A stretch of DNA of 64,000 bases from Isoetes taiwanensis (GCA_021234155.1 JAJEKV010000005.1:16726089-16790088), one strand, 5' to 3'; shown: positions 24,135 to 37,100, numbered from the stretch's first letter. Numbers and translations are program-made. The notes: generated by a model not told the origin, from the sequence alone.

Positions 24135-25045
24135 GGGAAATTCTAAAAATGCCCTCGTATTTCTTTATAATTGTCAAAATGCCCCTATATTATTTGTTGA
24201 AATGCCCCTGCATTTCAAATCATCCATTGATGCAGAGCCAGTGTAAGACCAAAAATGGATATGAATTAGGCTAGAATCTCCTCATGGATCTGGCAAGAAC
24301 CTCTTCGTGGATCTGGTAGTTTATATATCCAAGCCCAAGGATTTTTTTAAACTTTGACCCAGCTTCGACACGGCCCAAATTTGGTATTTACTTAAGCCCA
24401 ACACGTGATGGGGTAGGTCCGATAGATTGCTAAGCTGCTTGAACACTACAGACAATTTGGGGTCTTTAGAAAACTTGATGGTTGACAAATTTGTTGGATT
24501 ATGCAAACGGACCTTATTCTCCATCAAGACTGTTGTATACAGGACCATCAAGATGCTTGATTAGATTGTCACAATACTTATCATAGCCAAAAAATTTGCC
24601 TTCTCGAAGGATGGGAGGCTGAGCTGTTAATAGAAGCCAAAGATGGGGATCTAAAACATACTTTGCCCCCCTTTTTTTTGTTTGTAGAAGAGAATGGTAA
24701 TTACCGTGAAGGGTAGTATTAGGAGGCTCATTGGCAGGTAGCTTGTAGACTTTTCCATTCAAAATGAAAGAGGCGCCCAAAATCGACAAATCCAACATCA
24801 AAATTACATGGACAAATTTGGCATCAAAATCACTTTATGTAAAAATAACCAATGTGTTCAATGCAAAAATGCAAGGCTTGAGGTCTGCGACAATGACAAT
24901 TCACAGTCGGTCTTGGGCTTCTTGTTAATCACAATGATTAATAATCATTCTAGTATAAGAAATATAGGCATTTCAACAAATACAAAAATTAGAAGGGCAT
25001 TTTCACAATTGTAAGAAAATATAAAGGCATTTTAAAAACTTTCCC
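24135..25045. repeat. Element-like segment with 75-bp inverted ends
   Basis: A left arm at 24,135-24,208 (GGGAAATTCTAAAAATGCCC and on) is mirrored by a right arm at 24,963-25,045 with moderate divergence. Both contain the phrase TTTGTTGAAATGCCC/T. The interior has two minus-strand frames (24,801-24,514 and 24,551-24,321) of unknown nature, for example GYDKYCDNLIKHLDGP, which may be one broken gene. The arrangement resembles a small DNA transposon or foldback, but I could not identify target-site duplications. Confidence 0.45.
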
Positions 25046-25371
25046 AAGTTTTATTGATTCATACGCAAGTTTTTGATTTCTCTACGCTCTGAGCTTTTTC
25101 ACAATTATGAGATAAATATTGAGGTTAGACCACAATTTGGTGTTATGCTTGTTGACTGCCTTAATAATCTCACCTCTTCAGTTGGCAGTGCAGCTCTTGA
25201 AATATGCTATCCAAGTTAGATATGCAGTATCTTCTCAAGTGAGTCTTTCTAATTGGGTACAAGAAAGTTTGGCATGTTTCTTAAGGCATACATCTGGGCA
25301 ATGCAGGTTATTGACACCAATAACATTTGCATACAAGTTATGCACCGTTGGGGCAGGTGCAAAGGAAGGTA

Positions 25372-25672
25372 AGAGAGTATCGAGTTTTTTACAGTTTGTA
25401 GTTTTCGTTGGTAGGCAAGAGAGTGGCGAGGTTCTACAGGTCGCAGTTTTCATTGGTTGTAGTGGCAAAAATTGAAGTGGGAGTAAAGGAAGACGAGAGA
25501 GTGGCAAGGTTTCCGCAATATGGATGTTTTCAATGGTTGTAATGGCATACGTTGAAGTTGGAGGTTTAACGAGGAGAGAGAGTGGCGAGGTTTTTACAAT
25601 TTGGAAAGGGTGGTAAGGTTTTTACGATTTGGAGTTTTCAATGGTTGTAGTGGCATAAGTTGAAGTTGGATG
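25372..25672. repeat. Diverged tandem repeats of about 75-80 bp
   Basis: Four to five units share AGAGAGTGGCGAGGTT followed by TTTTCAATGGTTGTAGTGGC and a TTGAAGT phrase. Units start near 25,376, 25,419, 25,495, 25,576 and 25,609, with internal deletions. There is no coding evidence. The block recurs at about 38,945-39,240 in the second copy of the duplication. Confidence 0.65.
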
Positions 25673-26798
25673 TTTGTGCATTTCTCTTTGTACTACTGTA
25701 GGTTATCTATTATGAACGCAATTTCGTATGGTATGAATTTCATGCATGTGCAATTCTAAGGTGTATGGGGTATTTTGTCAATTGGCTATTTTTAATTGGC
25801 CTTTAATGAATGGGAGGCTTCATAATGTTCTTTAAATCATCTAGCTAATAGTCTTAACGTATAAGAATTTGCCGTTGCCTAGTAATTAGATCTTAATGAG
25901 ACATTTAGGATGTTTGTCAATTCACCTAGCTGGCCCTCGTAAAGGATAAGAGTATACGGTGGCTATGCAATTGTAAACTAAATGGGGTGTTTAGCCAATA
26001 TTGTTAAAAACTCGTTTTTTATTTGTTCAAATTACCTTTATAAAAATCGTCGCTTTTTTTATAGGATTTTTATGATTTAGTACGACCAAAAAAAAAAAAA
26101 GGCCACGTTCTTTGCACTGCTTTATTGGACAGATTTGCGTTTGCTAAAAGTTACAAGATATAGCATGTCAACAAGTAAATAAGAAGCTTATGCTGCTATT
26201 ATAAGATATTAAGTTCAAGAACAAAGATATCATAGCTGTTTTGCCATGCAACTCTTATGAAAGTTCAAAAAAACATTATTATAGAGGTTAAGAAATATAA
26301 GAATTTCATATACAAGGATAAATAAGTTCAAAAATATCATATATTTGGATTAAGAAAATCACAGTTTAAGGATTAAAGATTTTAAGGATTTCTAAGATTT
26401 AAAAGATTTTTAACATATTTTACATAAAATATGTTTTAAAAGATTTTTTTCCAAATTTTTTTATATCTTCAAGAAATCTTAAAAAATATTTTTTAAACGC
26501 ATGGAGTGTTCAATAAATTGGTGACTCAAAATGTATTTGTAGATATGATTGGTGAGATCCATTTGTTGATAAATATGGTGGTCGCTGCAATATTGAGCTG
26601 TTTGTTGTGGTCATGAGTGTGGGAGAGGAGTGCATTGTGCATTATTGAATTGAATTGAATTGAATTGGTTAGTTATTATAAGCTTAAACGTTTGCAAGGT
26701 ATGGGAGTATGATATGTTGTTTTATCATAGTCCAGACATGAAAGTTGTTTGAGTATTAAGAGGAACTAAGCATTGCATGCAATGTTGAGTTAGCTTCA
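25673..26798. other. AT-rich spacer
   Basis: No gene was found. The stretch includes homopolymer A tracts (about 26,088), an imperfect AT palindrome around 26,400-26,440 (ACATATTTTACATAAAATATGT) and a short TTGAA array at 26,644-26,668. It ends at TTCA (26,795-26,798), which I read as the target-site duplication of the DNA transposon that follows. Confidence 0.4.
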
Positions 26799-27118
26799 GG
26801 GCAAAAGTATGCTGGTGGTATCAAATAAACGCGGTTCAGCACCCAGCACCCTTCATAACTTTTTTTTCCACCCTTCACCAATTATAGTCTAACCTATTTT
26901 ATGCCCGTCACTTCACATAGACCGTACTCGTTCTAATCATAACCTGCTTACCGCCCACCGTAAGTAATGAATGTGGCCCGATGGGTAGCAAATTTTGAAT
27001 TTGTAAATTGCAACCGTCGGCCTGTTCCCCAACTTTTGCTACTCCGGCCAAATAGCCCGCGGAGAAGAAGCTCGAGAATTTCCACATTCACTCTAGTATT
27101 CCAAAATTCAAACGCACT

Positions 27119-29257
27119 ATGGTGAAGAAGGTTGTTAATCCACCGGCTCAGCCAGTAATTCCAACGAATGCCATGCGCAGGGTAAGCAAAATGCACTGCC
27201 TTGCTTCCAGCCCAGAAGGAATGTGCCCCTGAGACCGGACGTAGCTGATTGCCGAACAGAGGAGGACTTTCATGCTTATGCGGGTCTACCAAACGATGGT
27301 GTACATCCTTCTCAATTTCGGACGGATGTCATTTCTGCTGCAGACTATGTATTTCAGGCAGGCAAACCTTGATTGCTCAAGACAACCCTAAACCATCAGC
27401 CAAAAGGTTTTTGTTCAAACACTTAATATATTTGATCCCTGTTTTCTTCCACCATGAATGTGCAAATTTTGTTTGGATAATTCATTCAACTTAGGCTTGA
27501 GCAAAAACTTGTCTGCAGAAAAAGAAGGCAGCCAATGGTTATACTTAGTGAATCTGATGAAGATGACAATGCCACTAAAGGAGTGCCAGCACAACCTCTA
27601 ACATACAAAAGGTGCCTGTTATCCTGTTATATTTCACCTTGTATATTCTCTACAAATTTCAGTTGGTAATTGGAGGATATCCTTGTATGCAGGAGAACAA
27701 GGCAGGTTGTGAATGATGAAATGGAGGATAAAGCACGGAAGGCCACTGCAAGAGTTACTGATAGCCAGGAAACACCAATACATTGGGGGCAGGGAGATAC
27801 TAATACAGATGTATCTGACTATGGCTATCAGCACTCTCCATCATTGGCTAGCAAAGCTAAAGCAGAGTCCAGCAGATCGCAGCAACGTCCAGCACATCTC
27901 AATAGCACTGCCCAGCACAGTCCAGCACAACATGGCAACAGAGTCCAGCAGAGTCAAGCACATCTCGCAGCACAGTCCAGCACAATGCATCACACATCGA
28001 CAGTGGGTGCAAACGTTGAGGGATGGGAACCCAGGCGGAAGTTGATGGTGCTTGACATAAAAGGTGTACTGGCACAGACACAATAGAGGAAAATGGGCCA
28101 AAAAATCTTGCCTCCATCTCAAACGAACCATGTTGTAAAAGAAACTGCAAGTAAGTACCTCATTTGCAGACCAGGGTATCATGAGTTTGTGGAGTGGGCA
28201 TTGCAGAGGTTTGATATTGTGATCTGGAGTGCTTCTCTACTTTGGAATACAAGGGATATGGTAGATGCATTGTTCCCAGATTTGCGGACCAAATTCTTAA
28301 AGGTATATAGTCAAGAGCAGTGCTATGCCCCACCGAAGGTTATGGTGCTTCTGTGGCAGGTGGTGCACCACTGTATCAGGGTGAATGCCTTTGTGAGTCA
28401 GTTTAGGCCGGGTGTGAGCCCTCTCTGACCTTGTTGTGCCCCTCATTGTGAGACTGTGGAGCATTGTCTGGTTTTATGCCCTCACTTGCAGGCTGCTTGG
28501 GATTGGGTCAGGGCTCTGTTTCAGGTGAGATTGACTAGCCAGCAATTGCTGCTTCATGTGTATCCTGGTGCTTGGCCGCTCTTGCGGCGGCAAGCCTTGC
28601 ATCTGTGCGTGGCTTGGTTGGTGTGGCTGATTTGGAAGCGGCGGCTGTTGTGGATCTTTCAAGGGATTCATCAACCTGCAGTCTCTCTGATTCCTCGTCT
28701 CAGGTACAAGCTATTTCAAAGCTTTCTGGTGTTCCTGGGATTAGTAGAGCGGAAGTTCGCCATTTGGCGGGACTTCTTGGGTGTTGTAGATGGTGATGGT
28801 CGGTTTGTACAGCAGTAGAGTTGTAGTTTTTCTGTGAGTTTGTTGTGGAGTGTCGAGGTATCGCTGTCTCTTTGGGGCAGTTCTCCTTCCTCCTCACTTG
28901 ATTTGTAACATTACCCTTCTTTTAATATATTGATGACATAGTTCTTCAAAAAAAAAAAAAGAGCAGTGCTATGCATGCGAGCATCCAACCAGTACAGCAA
29001 AGCAAATTTTTTTCAAGGAGTTGAAGGTTGTACTTGAGAATTTTCTTGAATATCATGGTATGATTTTCTTGGTAGATGACAGCCTACACAAAGGGTTTCT
29101 AAACCCTGCACACACAACCGTTCCTGTTATGCCTTTCAAGGGGCAGGAAGAGGAAGACTTTTTGCAGAAGTTTGTGTGTCCAGCATTGGATTACTTGTCT
29201 TCCCATACAGTTGAAAAAACAATCTCACAGCTAGACATCATTGATGCATGGTTGTAG
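27119..29257 (+). pseudogene. FCP1-type HAD-fold protein gene, interrupted by a LINE
   Basis: An ATG at 27,119 opens MVKKVVNPP..., followed by conserved-looking text (EEDFHAYAGLPNDGVHPSQF) that needs one extra G near 27,181; copy 2 has that G. After an acidic exon (LSESDEDDNATKG, about 27,520-27,612) and an intron, 27,692-28,328 carries a Gln/Ser-rich linker and then an FCP1 homology domain: LMVLDIKGVL, RPGYHEFVEWALQRFDIVIWSAS, DMVDALF. After the LINE it resumes as FFKELKVVLENF and MIFLVDDSLHKGFLNPAHTTV. In this family the nucleophile motif is DxDx(T/V) or, in plant relatives, DLNG. Here it is DIKG, so phosphatase activity is doubtful, while the later DDS acid motif is kept. An in-frame TAG at 28,084 and the LINE make it a pseudogene as read. 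Confidence 0.7.
28329..28960 (+). mobile_element. 5'-truncated LINE insertion with target-site duplication
   Basis: The 14-bp GAGCAGTGCTATGC occurs at 28,315-28,328 and again at 28,961-28,974, directly after a poly(A) of 13. The insert encodes the terminal RT zinc-binding region of a plant LINE: KVMVLLWQVVHHCIRVNAF, a C-x2-C-x(3)-ETVEHCLVLCPHLQAAWDWV block, and a WLVWLIWKRRLLW block. Only the last 0.6 kb of the element is present, as expected from incomplete reverse transcription. It lands in a coding exon of the FCP1-like gene. The frame of that exon resumes correctly after the second duplication, so this insertion is younger than the gene. Confidence 0.9.
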
Positions 29258-29599
29258 AAGGAGATAGTACAGGAGTAGAAGGATTACTGTCTCAACAACT
29301 ATCTTGTCTCGGCCTATTATATCCTCAATGCTCCAGAAGAGGTATAAAGGCAGTTGCTGTGGGCACCATTCCTGAAGACTCTAACCACTCTGAAAACTTC
29401 AATGACTCCTGAAAATACCATTGTACACTAGCCTTTTGTAATATATATGACTTACTTTATGTAATCTTGAGTATTGATTCCAAGTAATGTCTCTAATACA
29501 ACATAAAAATTTAAGATAAAGGTCTTCAAAATTTAAGACAAAGGTCTTCAAAATTTAAGATAAATGATGAAATGATGAAACAACTAGGTCAAACCATTT

Positions 29600-30783
29600 T
29601 CATCCTTCATATGGTAGGCTGTCAAGGATCATCTGATGGGTAGCCCCCTCAAGGAAAAACCTGTTAGTGTCGGGAATTTGATACATCTCAAACTTGATTG
29701 CTGTGACATGATGACTGCATTGATAAGTAAGACCTTTGTTTTGAAGTAGCTCCCAACTACCATCGGGTTGGATAGCATAGTATACACCAGCCAACACATG
29801 TTCATCGACATTAAAAGTCTGACCCCAACTGTCATGTACAATCTTGTCAAGAATATGCCTCAGCTTAACACACTTCACCACATAGAAGTCTGCATTCTCT
29901 TGATTGTCCTCCTCGGCTACAAGTGCAAAGTTGTCACCTTCCTCTATGTTTCCACTAAGCCATTCCCCATCACCTTCAAAAAATGCCTCGTCAATTTCGT
30001 CATCAAGTGTTTCGCCAGTAGACTTCATAGGCTTTAGTGTCACATACTTCCAATTCTTCAACCTGTGCCTATTCACACAACATGATCAGTTTCCCTTCAA
30101 ACAGTTACCACAGAAACAACTTAAACCTCTATGAGCTACCCTTGTGGTCGATTTGGACATGTATGTCCGGGTACTATGTATTTCCTTGGTCCCTTCCACC
30201 CTGGCACAGTCCAGCCAGTCTGTCCTATCAACATCATCCTTTCCAATTAACCAGAAGTACCTGCAACGAGACAACAACAAGTATTGCAGCTCACAGACAG
30301 CATAATGCAACACTACTCATCACATTACAACAGTTCACAGACAGCACTACTCAGCACATTACAACACTACTCAGCACATTACAACAGTTCACAGACAGCA
30401 TTACTCAACAGAATGCAGCAGATGAAAGCATAATACCTTTTGATGTTCCCGTTGTTGGTACCTTCATTCCAACGAGTTGCGAATTCACAGGCATCAGCAG
30501 CACCCCTAAATCTCACCCCATCATACTTGAGCTGCTCTCTAGTGAATGCCCCTTTAAGGACTGCCCCTTGTCCATCGTGCTCTCCCTTACCATGGGCTGT
30601 CCCAAAGAAATTCCACACTATTTCCTTTCCTAGCTCATGGTGATATCTTAATAGGAAATAGAATGGCCGGGCAGATTTGAATTGGCTAGAACAACCATCT
30701 GACCAAACTATATGTCTGGAGCCATGAATTGTGCTTTCTAAGACAGTGCTGCACAAAAAGAGTGTCATGAATCTTGTCATCAC
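29600..30783 (-). pseudogene. Transposase-like protein, C-terminal part (copy 1)
   Basis: Reading down the minus strand from 30,783: VWSDGCSSQFKSARPFYF, then VWNFFGTAHGKGEHDGQGAV, RFRGAADACEFATRW, a donor after AACATCAAAAG at about 30,438, then an exon 30,259-30,144 (YFWLIGKDDVDRTDWLD) and a final exon ending PDTNRFFLEGATHQMILDSL with stop at 29,600-29,602. SDGCxxQFKS and GHGKGxHDGxGAV (here AHGKGEHDG) are the hallmark blocks of an uncharacterised family in lower plants and invertebrates that I take to be transposases. An in-frame TGA interrupts at about 30,093. The upstream half is absent because the duplication ends at 30,816. It ends tail-to-tail with the FCP1-like gene, about 340 bp away. 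Confidence 0.7.
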
Positions 30784-31007
30784 TTAAGTAAAAATGGGTT
30801 TCCTTCAATAGCTTTCTATTGAGAAGCAAGACAAAATAAAACAGAAGCGAAGCGTGCTGGAATAATGGTCATCTATTACTATAAGTACTTTAAAAGGATA
30901 GTTCCTAAATGATGCTGCTGATGGAAGGAAAAGTGCTGCCATGCACATTTATGATCTTTTAAAACGTTAATGTTCTAACAGATTATGTGATTTTATGAAA
31001 ATGCAAT

Positions 31008-34000
31008 TGGTGTTCTTACATCAAGCAATAAAGGCACAAATATGCCAACAAGCAAGGGAGCACCATTAGATTCACTCTTTGGGCGATTCTGCCTCCATGC
31101 ATTATGGTTTGGGAACTGTAATATTACGTGGTAAGTGTAAGCAGTGCCAGTATTTAATAGTTCTTCTTTAAGTTTAATATTTTTGCATTTTCTTCTGTCT
31201 AGCCATTTTGGGTTCTCTGGATGGGGCGTTTGTTAGGAGTGCGTTGGTGCTGGGAAAGAAACACGGCCGTTGCCAAGATATCCAAATAGGAGATCCCTAT
31301 GGATTTTTTAACGCATGCTTAATTTACCAAGTTGCAGCTGGTGGTATGAGGACTTTCTTTAAACCAATGCTGTAAGACTGTTATCTTTAAATTGCTGGTT
31401 GACTGGGATTCAGATTGAGAATTTCAGTTTTATGATTAGTCAATAAAGCCACCCAAAATACCATTGTTGAGCTTCGATATTTATCTTTTTTTGTTATTGC
31501 ACTACCAGCTTGCAGAATGCATCAGCAAAAGTCTCTGTAAAGGCTCACCACCGAACAATCAAAGTGATGACAAGTCTTATGGACATACCTTTGTGGCAGC
31601 AGAATTGACTAGATCGTCTGTATTCCCTGAAAGCCAGGTTGAACAAGATACATGCATAGTGCAGGATTAGAAGAGGATATTTGTGTAGTATGTGGTTGGT
31701 TGCAAAATGACAGAAAACTTACCTGCAATGGTGATGTCTTCTATGAAAAAGATATGAGAATGATGCATGATATTGAGGATGAGAGAACTCTACTTGCAAC
31801 CTTGGAAGATGCCAATGGGTAATGATTTCACATAAGAGAGTCATGTTTTATTTTTACAAGTCTCTATGTGGTCTTCTTTTTGCTCACTTAATGAATATCG
31901 ATTGCTAAGTAACTCTTCCTTGGCGTCCTTTCAATAGCTATCGGTTCTTAAAGTTTTCCCTTTAGGTTTTGTTCAATAATTCAGTTTTAGACCACCTCAG
32001 TTTTGCATTGCCAGTATGTTGGTTTATGTTGTTACCAACAGTGGCATATCATGTATCATATTCCATTCATTTAGGCTGCTTAAATGGTACATGTTGATTT
32101 AGACTAGTGGACTGTATCCAGTTAGACTCATCACTTTGGGAATAAATGTCGGGAGAACGAAATTGATAAAGTAAGCGTAGAGGCTCAGCTGGGCCTGCTG
32201 GGGAAGTGCGATTACTCAAGTCGGACACAGGCTGCATGCACCTCTCACACAGGTATCATTATCATCTGCAAAGTACAGCTTTGAGTAGTCATTCTCATTC
32301 CTGACGTTTAGTTTATTCCCAGTCCTCCTGTTATGACTGAAGATATACTACAAGAGCGACAGAAGCCCTTTCTGTTCCTGACAATTCACCAAGTGTAATA
32401 TCTGGTTGGAATTTCGTTACTTTATTTTTATCCTTCTCTAGGTCATTAATATTCCACATGGGTATCCTAACAGGGTAAAAGGACTCGAATTAGTCTTCAA
32501 GAAGCGATCTTTTGGTATCAGGTGCATGCCTCTAAACTAGGCCTATTTTGATTTGCAGCCAAAAGTGCATACCCGGCAAAAGCAGGGATAAGAAGAAACA
32601 ATAAATTAGATCTGCACTGGGTCACCATCTAGATTTGAGGGATTTATGCCTGTCCCACGTTCCCGTTCCCCATTCTTATGGTAACGGCTGAATGAAAATG
32701 CATCGCCTTTAAAACCCAACGAAGAAGGGCCCCAATGAGAATACAATACATGCAATACAAGTTGCCTGTTTGCTGGAGTAGCATTTTAGCATAACTGTTG
32801 CCATGATCTATAAGCGTACAGCACTTTTGCATAAGCATCACTTTGAAGACTGCTTTTAGTTATGAATTGTAAGCTGGAAAATCTGTATTATGCAGAAGCG
32901 GACATGGGTTTCTTCTTTAGAAAGATGTCTCTTCCTGCTTTGAAGTTCTGACATTTGGTCATGTTTACTCCATAATTTGGACATGGCTGCATTTAAAACT
33001 GCAAATCCTGGTGCCCAGTTTGAAGACTTCATTCAGTGGCATTCTCCGCGTGATTGGATAGAAAACAATTTGCATGAGAAGGACAAAGGTGTGGAAGCTG
33101 CTGGTGATATTGACATGAGAAGCCCTGGAAGACTGTCCCCACAGATGGGAGGAACCTGGAAATACTTGGGAGCAGATCTGGAAGAGTGTAGATCCATTGC
33201 CTGCTTCTGAACAAAAACCAATCTTTGACTATATCGAGGGAGGGAAAAGGTAAGTAAGATTAACCTGCAAAATTGCTATTTATTAATGACTTCATTACAA
33301 GTGTTTCATACGTTCAGGTAATTCATTATTTGGATACACTGAAGCCACATCAGTTGCTTGCTCAGATGATTTGTACATCATTCAGTGCTGCTGCTCATAT
33401 CTTATTCACGGCACCAGGTAGTATTCCACCTATGTCTTCTGAGATAGATGACCTCTATATTCTCATGGGCAGCCTTGTAAATCCTCTTGCCAAAAATAAC
33501 CATATCAGGTGATTATTTAAGTTGGTTTGTTAAAAGATTTCTAAGCGTTTTTTGCTTAAGAAGGATGCATTCTGCAGATGAAGAGATGCTACAACATGCA
33601 CATAGTGGCAGAAAAATCTTTGCAAGTATATGCATATTTTGAAAAAGCTGAGAAGGACCGTAGCTTTAGCTGCCTCACTAAAACAAAAAAATTGTCCAAG
33701 GCACCAAATCGTTTTATTGGCTGCATTACTTGACAGTCCCTTAAAGAAGACAAATAAATCTACAGTTGGAGAAACTTTACGAGGTTTCATATCCTAAAAA
33801 TGTCAGTTCTTGTATCTTTCCTTAACTAATAATGATTAATTGTTCTTTATTTCTAGGAGCCTTATACGGTCTTGGAAACATATAACGAGAGACAAGTTGT
33901 AGCAGACTCTGTTTTGCTCCAGCTGATGACGAACATGTGTGGAAAAGAAAGCTTACGAATGGGGAACTTCTTGAATGGGCATGAACCACGAAGTCGGAAA

Positions 34001-34156
34001 TAGTGTTTTCTTATTGGGATGGTCATTCGGATACTTATAATTAGACCACGAGTGTCCAAGGAGGAATGTAATAAAAGACAAAAATCTCATAGGATGTATA
34101 TTCATGGCACAGCAAATGATTTGCAAATAGCCCTTGCTATTGTTAGCAATGATTAA
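31008..34156 (+). pseudogene. Orphan 3' half of Rab3GAP (copy 2)
   Basis: This duplicates the last ten exons of Rab3GAP without promoter or 5' exons. Frames are broken repeatedly: the conserved VLWIEFVREVRWCW block is scrambled at about 31,205-31,245, the RLSQRM block shifts frame at 33,140, and a stop replaces SGA at about 34,040. In one place this copy is better than copy 1: exon 31,675-31,819 is open for about 48 codons (EEDICVVCGWLQND ... FYEKDMRMMHDIEDE), whereas copy 1 has indels there. Neither copy is error-free. If the duplication is genuine, this is a dead fragment; if not, it is the same gene read twice. Confidence 0.8.
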
Positions 34157-37100
34157 GTATGCTTTGCGCAGTTGTCTCATATCTCATCTTCATCTAAGAT
34201 ATATGCAATCATAAACTGGTAAGAACACGTTTATTTACAGACTAATTATAACCAATGTCCCATAAAGTTCATGAACATAAACAAGATGCTAACGCATCAA
34301 TGGATGGCCTGTTGGAAGACCCATTGATGCCTCTCTACCACGTACCAAGACCAATATAATGCCACTAGTAGATTGCCCACTTTTGGTGCAGTCTATCATG
34401 GACTTGTCTTTGGTGAAACCTTTTTTGTTTGAACATTGTTAACCTATGTTTTTGTATGTATTCTACATTTTGGGTTTTGTATGTATTCTACTTTTTAAAC
34501 TGTTGTACATTACATTGACAACCCCCACCATTTCACATGACATCCTAAACATGTCTTGCCTTGGATTTTTCCACCCAAATCTTGACATTTCAAACAAGAA
34601 GAAGGCAAAAGTGGATATAAGAAGTAATTGATCATCGTTCTGATGTCCTTAAACATCCTGCCATTTTATTATGCATATAATACTTTCCTTGCATGCACAT
34701 GGTGCAACATTTAAAGAGATCAAATGCTTACATTTCTAGATGTGCAAAATAGATCCCACCTTTGAGTTGCAAATTAAGGAGATTTAAAGGAAACCATTTA
34801 AAGGCCTCTTCCACAAAAAGCATAGCACTGCGTGGCAGGGTTTCTCGTAAGGAAGATGAGCTTTGGCCTTTTTCGTTTGGTTTTTCTATGCCTCAAATTT
34901 GAAGTGTGTGTGAGATATGTGGCCACGTTACATGTGGAATATACCAAGATGCTTTTTAATACTAATACACTCATGTTACACTCGTATTGGGGATGAAACT
35001 ACGTAGCATCTATAATATTGGTTAAAAATGCATCAAGGAACTAAAGACGTGCCAATCAAGCGACAATTATCATTTTACAAGGTGACAATGTTATTGTGTT
35101 GTTGCAAAATACTTCATGTGCACATCTCACTTGTTTGTGAAGTGAAGAACTTAGGGTGTGGCAAATCTCGGTTTAATAAAGGGGCTTAGAACTTAGAGGG
35201 TATGGAAAATCTCGGATTTAATAATGAAGGGAGAATCATTTTTATTTCTTCGAGTCAACTCAAATACATATATAATGATGCCACCTAGTGTGTTGACTTA
35301 TTTAATTTAAACCAGGCCCGGTGATAGCACATAACTTAATTTTGCTTCCAAGGGCGCCCAATGGTGTGTTAGCACCTTGGTTTACATGTGATACAATCTA
35401 ATTAACATGAATAGGTATCATAGCTTTTTACATTGAGTATGCATAGCCCCTTAAGCATGTCTGAGGATTGTAAGTAAACATATTAGCACATTTCCATTAG
35501 TAATAACATAGTTAATAAATGGGAAAATACTACGATATTAAGGTCAATGAGAAGGACAAGTTACCTTGACAAATGGTAGTTGCTAGAAGACTTCATAGAA
35601 GTAACATCAATCTTTTTCAACCGATTCATTTATTACGCCACCATAAATCTGGCATAATCATCACGAGCGAGCGGGGATGTCATGACCGGTGAAACACTTT
35701 TCCATTTTGCATGTATACAATGATCAAAACCTTGTCCATAGTAATGCAAGTCCCAAAGCGCCCACCCAAAGCGCCAGAGCACTTATCTCCACCTTTAAAT
35801 CAAACAAATTCGATTATCTAGTATCGTCAAACGGCATTTCATACTTTGATATTTGCATGCATTGGAATAGAGCATGACTTATAAAGTGACTCAATGTCAA
35901 ACTTGATACAACACATAACAACAAAATGGTTACCTCAAACTGATGGGCTCTTCCTAGATGTAAATTACAAAGCAATATGTGAAGTCGCAATAAAACTAAT
36001 TGAGATAGAGAGAATGTAAAGGGATGCTTAGAGTGCCCTCTTGGCAATCATAACTTGCATCCACATCCCATAGAAGGCATTTACTGGAACCGAGTTACAA
36101 ATCATGACCAAGATTCACAACAAAATGTGCAATTATAACTTGTTGAATCATGTAGTGGATCAATCCTTTTCTCGAGAATAAACATACAAAGCTACCTTTA
36201 TGATGGTGATAGTTTCATTGGTGTAGCCACATCAATTCAGTTTGGAGAAATCTCGTATAAAATATAGATACATGATGGCATAACTTGCAAAAACCTCCTC
36301 CATGATCTGCATGTTCTATAGATGAATGTGGAAGTTGGATGGTAGCACACCCAATAAATAAGACATGTATCAATAGTTATAGTGGCTTGGGAAGTAAAAA
36401 TGCAATTAGTCATATCTCTCGAGCAACCATCGGGTGCAAATGCATCAAGATGGAAATATTCACCTCAAATAAATCAAAAAAGAACTCCATTAATATGAGC
36501 TCCTTACTTATTAGCTATTTACTTCCTTGATTATGAATATCCACATCAATACCGGTGACTTTACTATTTGGGAACTATTTAGTCAAGAAGAGCCATCATT
36601 GAATCATTTGCCTAATTCTAATACATAATGATATGCATTCAAAATATGAAATTTGAAGACAAAATTGCAAGCAAAACTCACAGCCATAAATAAAGGATAT
36701 GCCACAATATTCTCAAATTGTGGCCCTCTATTCCATCCCCACACTCCCAAGGATTGCCCTACGGGCAAAAAAAAAAGTTCTTCCACCTGACTTCAACCTA
36801 GAAAACAAACCAAAATATACATCTCATATATTCTACAATACTGAAATTTCCATGGGTATATTCTCTTTGTTCAAGTGGCATCCCATCTTTTTGTCGATTT
36901 TTTTTGGAAAGGGGTTGGATCTTTGTTTTGTTGTGAAAATATGTTCTCATATCATGCGTCGTTTTACACTGCCCAAAACATTGCTTTGACATGCGTTGGT
37001 GATTAGTGACCGGGGATAACAAGTGATTGGAGATAATCCGGAGATAATAGGGAGTGGGAGGTTGATAACAAATGATTGAAGATAACCCAAAGATAATAGA

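Larger units (their letters stand above)
17164..30816 (+). repeat. Copy 1 of a 13.6-kb direct duplication
   Basis: Sequence from GAGAAGC at 17,164 (inside a Rab3GAP intron) to GCTTTC at 30,816 (inside the transposase-like gene) recurs immediately downstream at 30,821-44,357. The two copies are colinear throughout. This copy joins seamlessly to the 5' exons of Rab3GAP on its left but ends abruptly within the minus-strand transposase-like gene on its right. Four bases (TATT) separate it from copy 2. Copy 1 is the cleaner version, with longer open frames and intact palindromes, although it too has a few apparent indels in the Rab3GAP exon at 18.0-18.1 kb. Confidence 0.95.
26799..30816. mobile_element. 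Truncated copy of the two-gene DNA transposon (left end and two thirds of its body)
   Basis: The left terminal inverted repeat starts at 26,799 with GGGCAAAAGTATGCTG and runs on to TATCAAA. Preceding TTCA is repeated after the right end at 46,755-46,758. Inside are the FCP1-like gene (+, 27,119-29,257) and the 3' part of the transposase-like gene (-, to 29,600). The copy is cut at 30,816 by the duplication junction, so it has no right end of its own. See the full-length version at 40,386-46,754. Confidence 0.65.

Noticed and set aside
25372-25672. CRISPR-like regular repeats
   Set aside because: Units are contiguous, diverged and without unique spacers, and the genome is eukaryotic.
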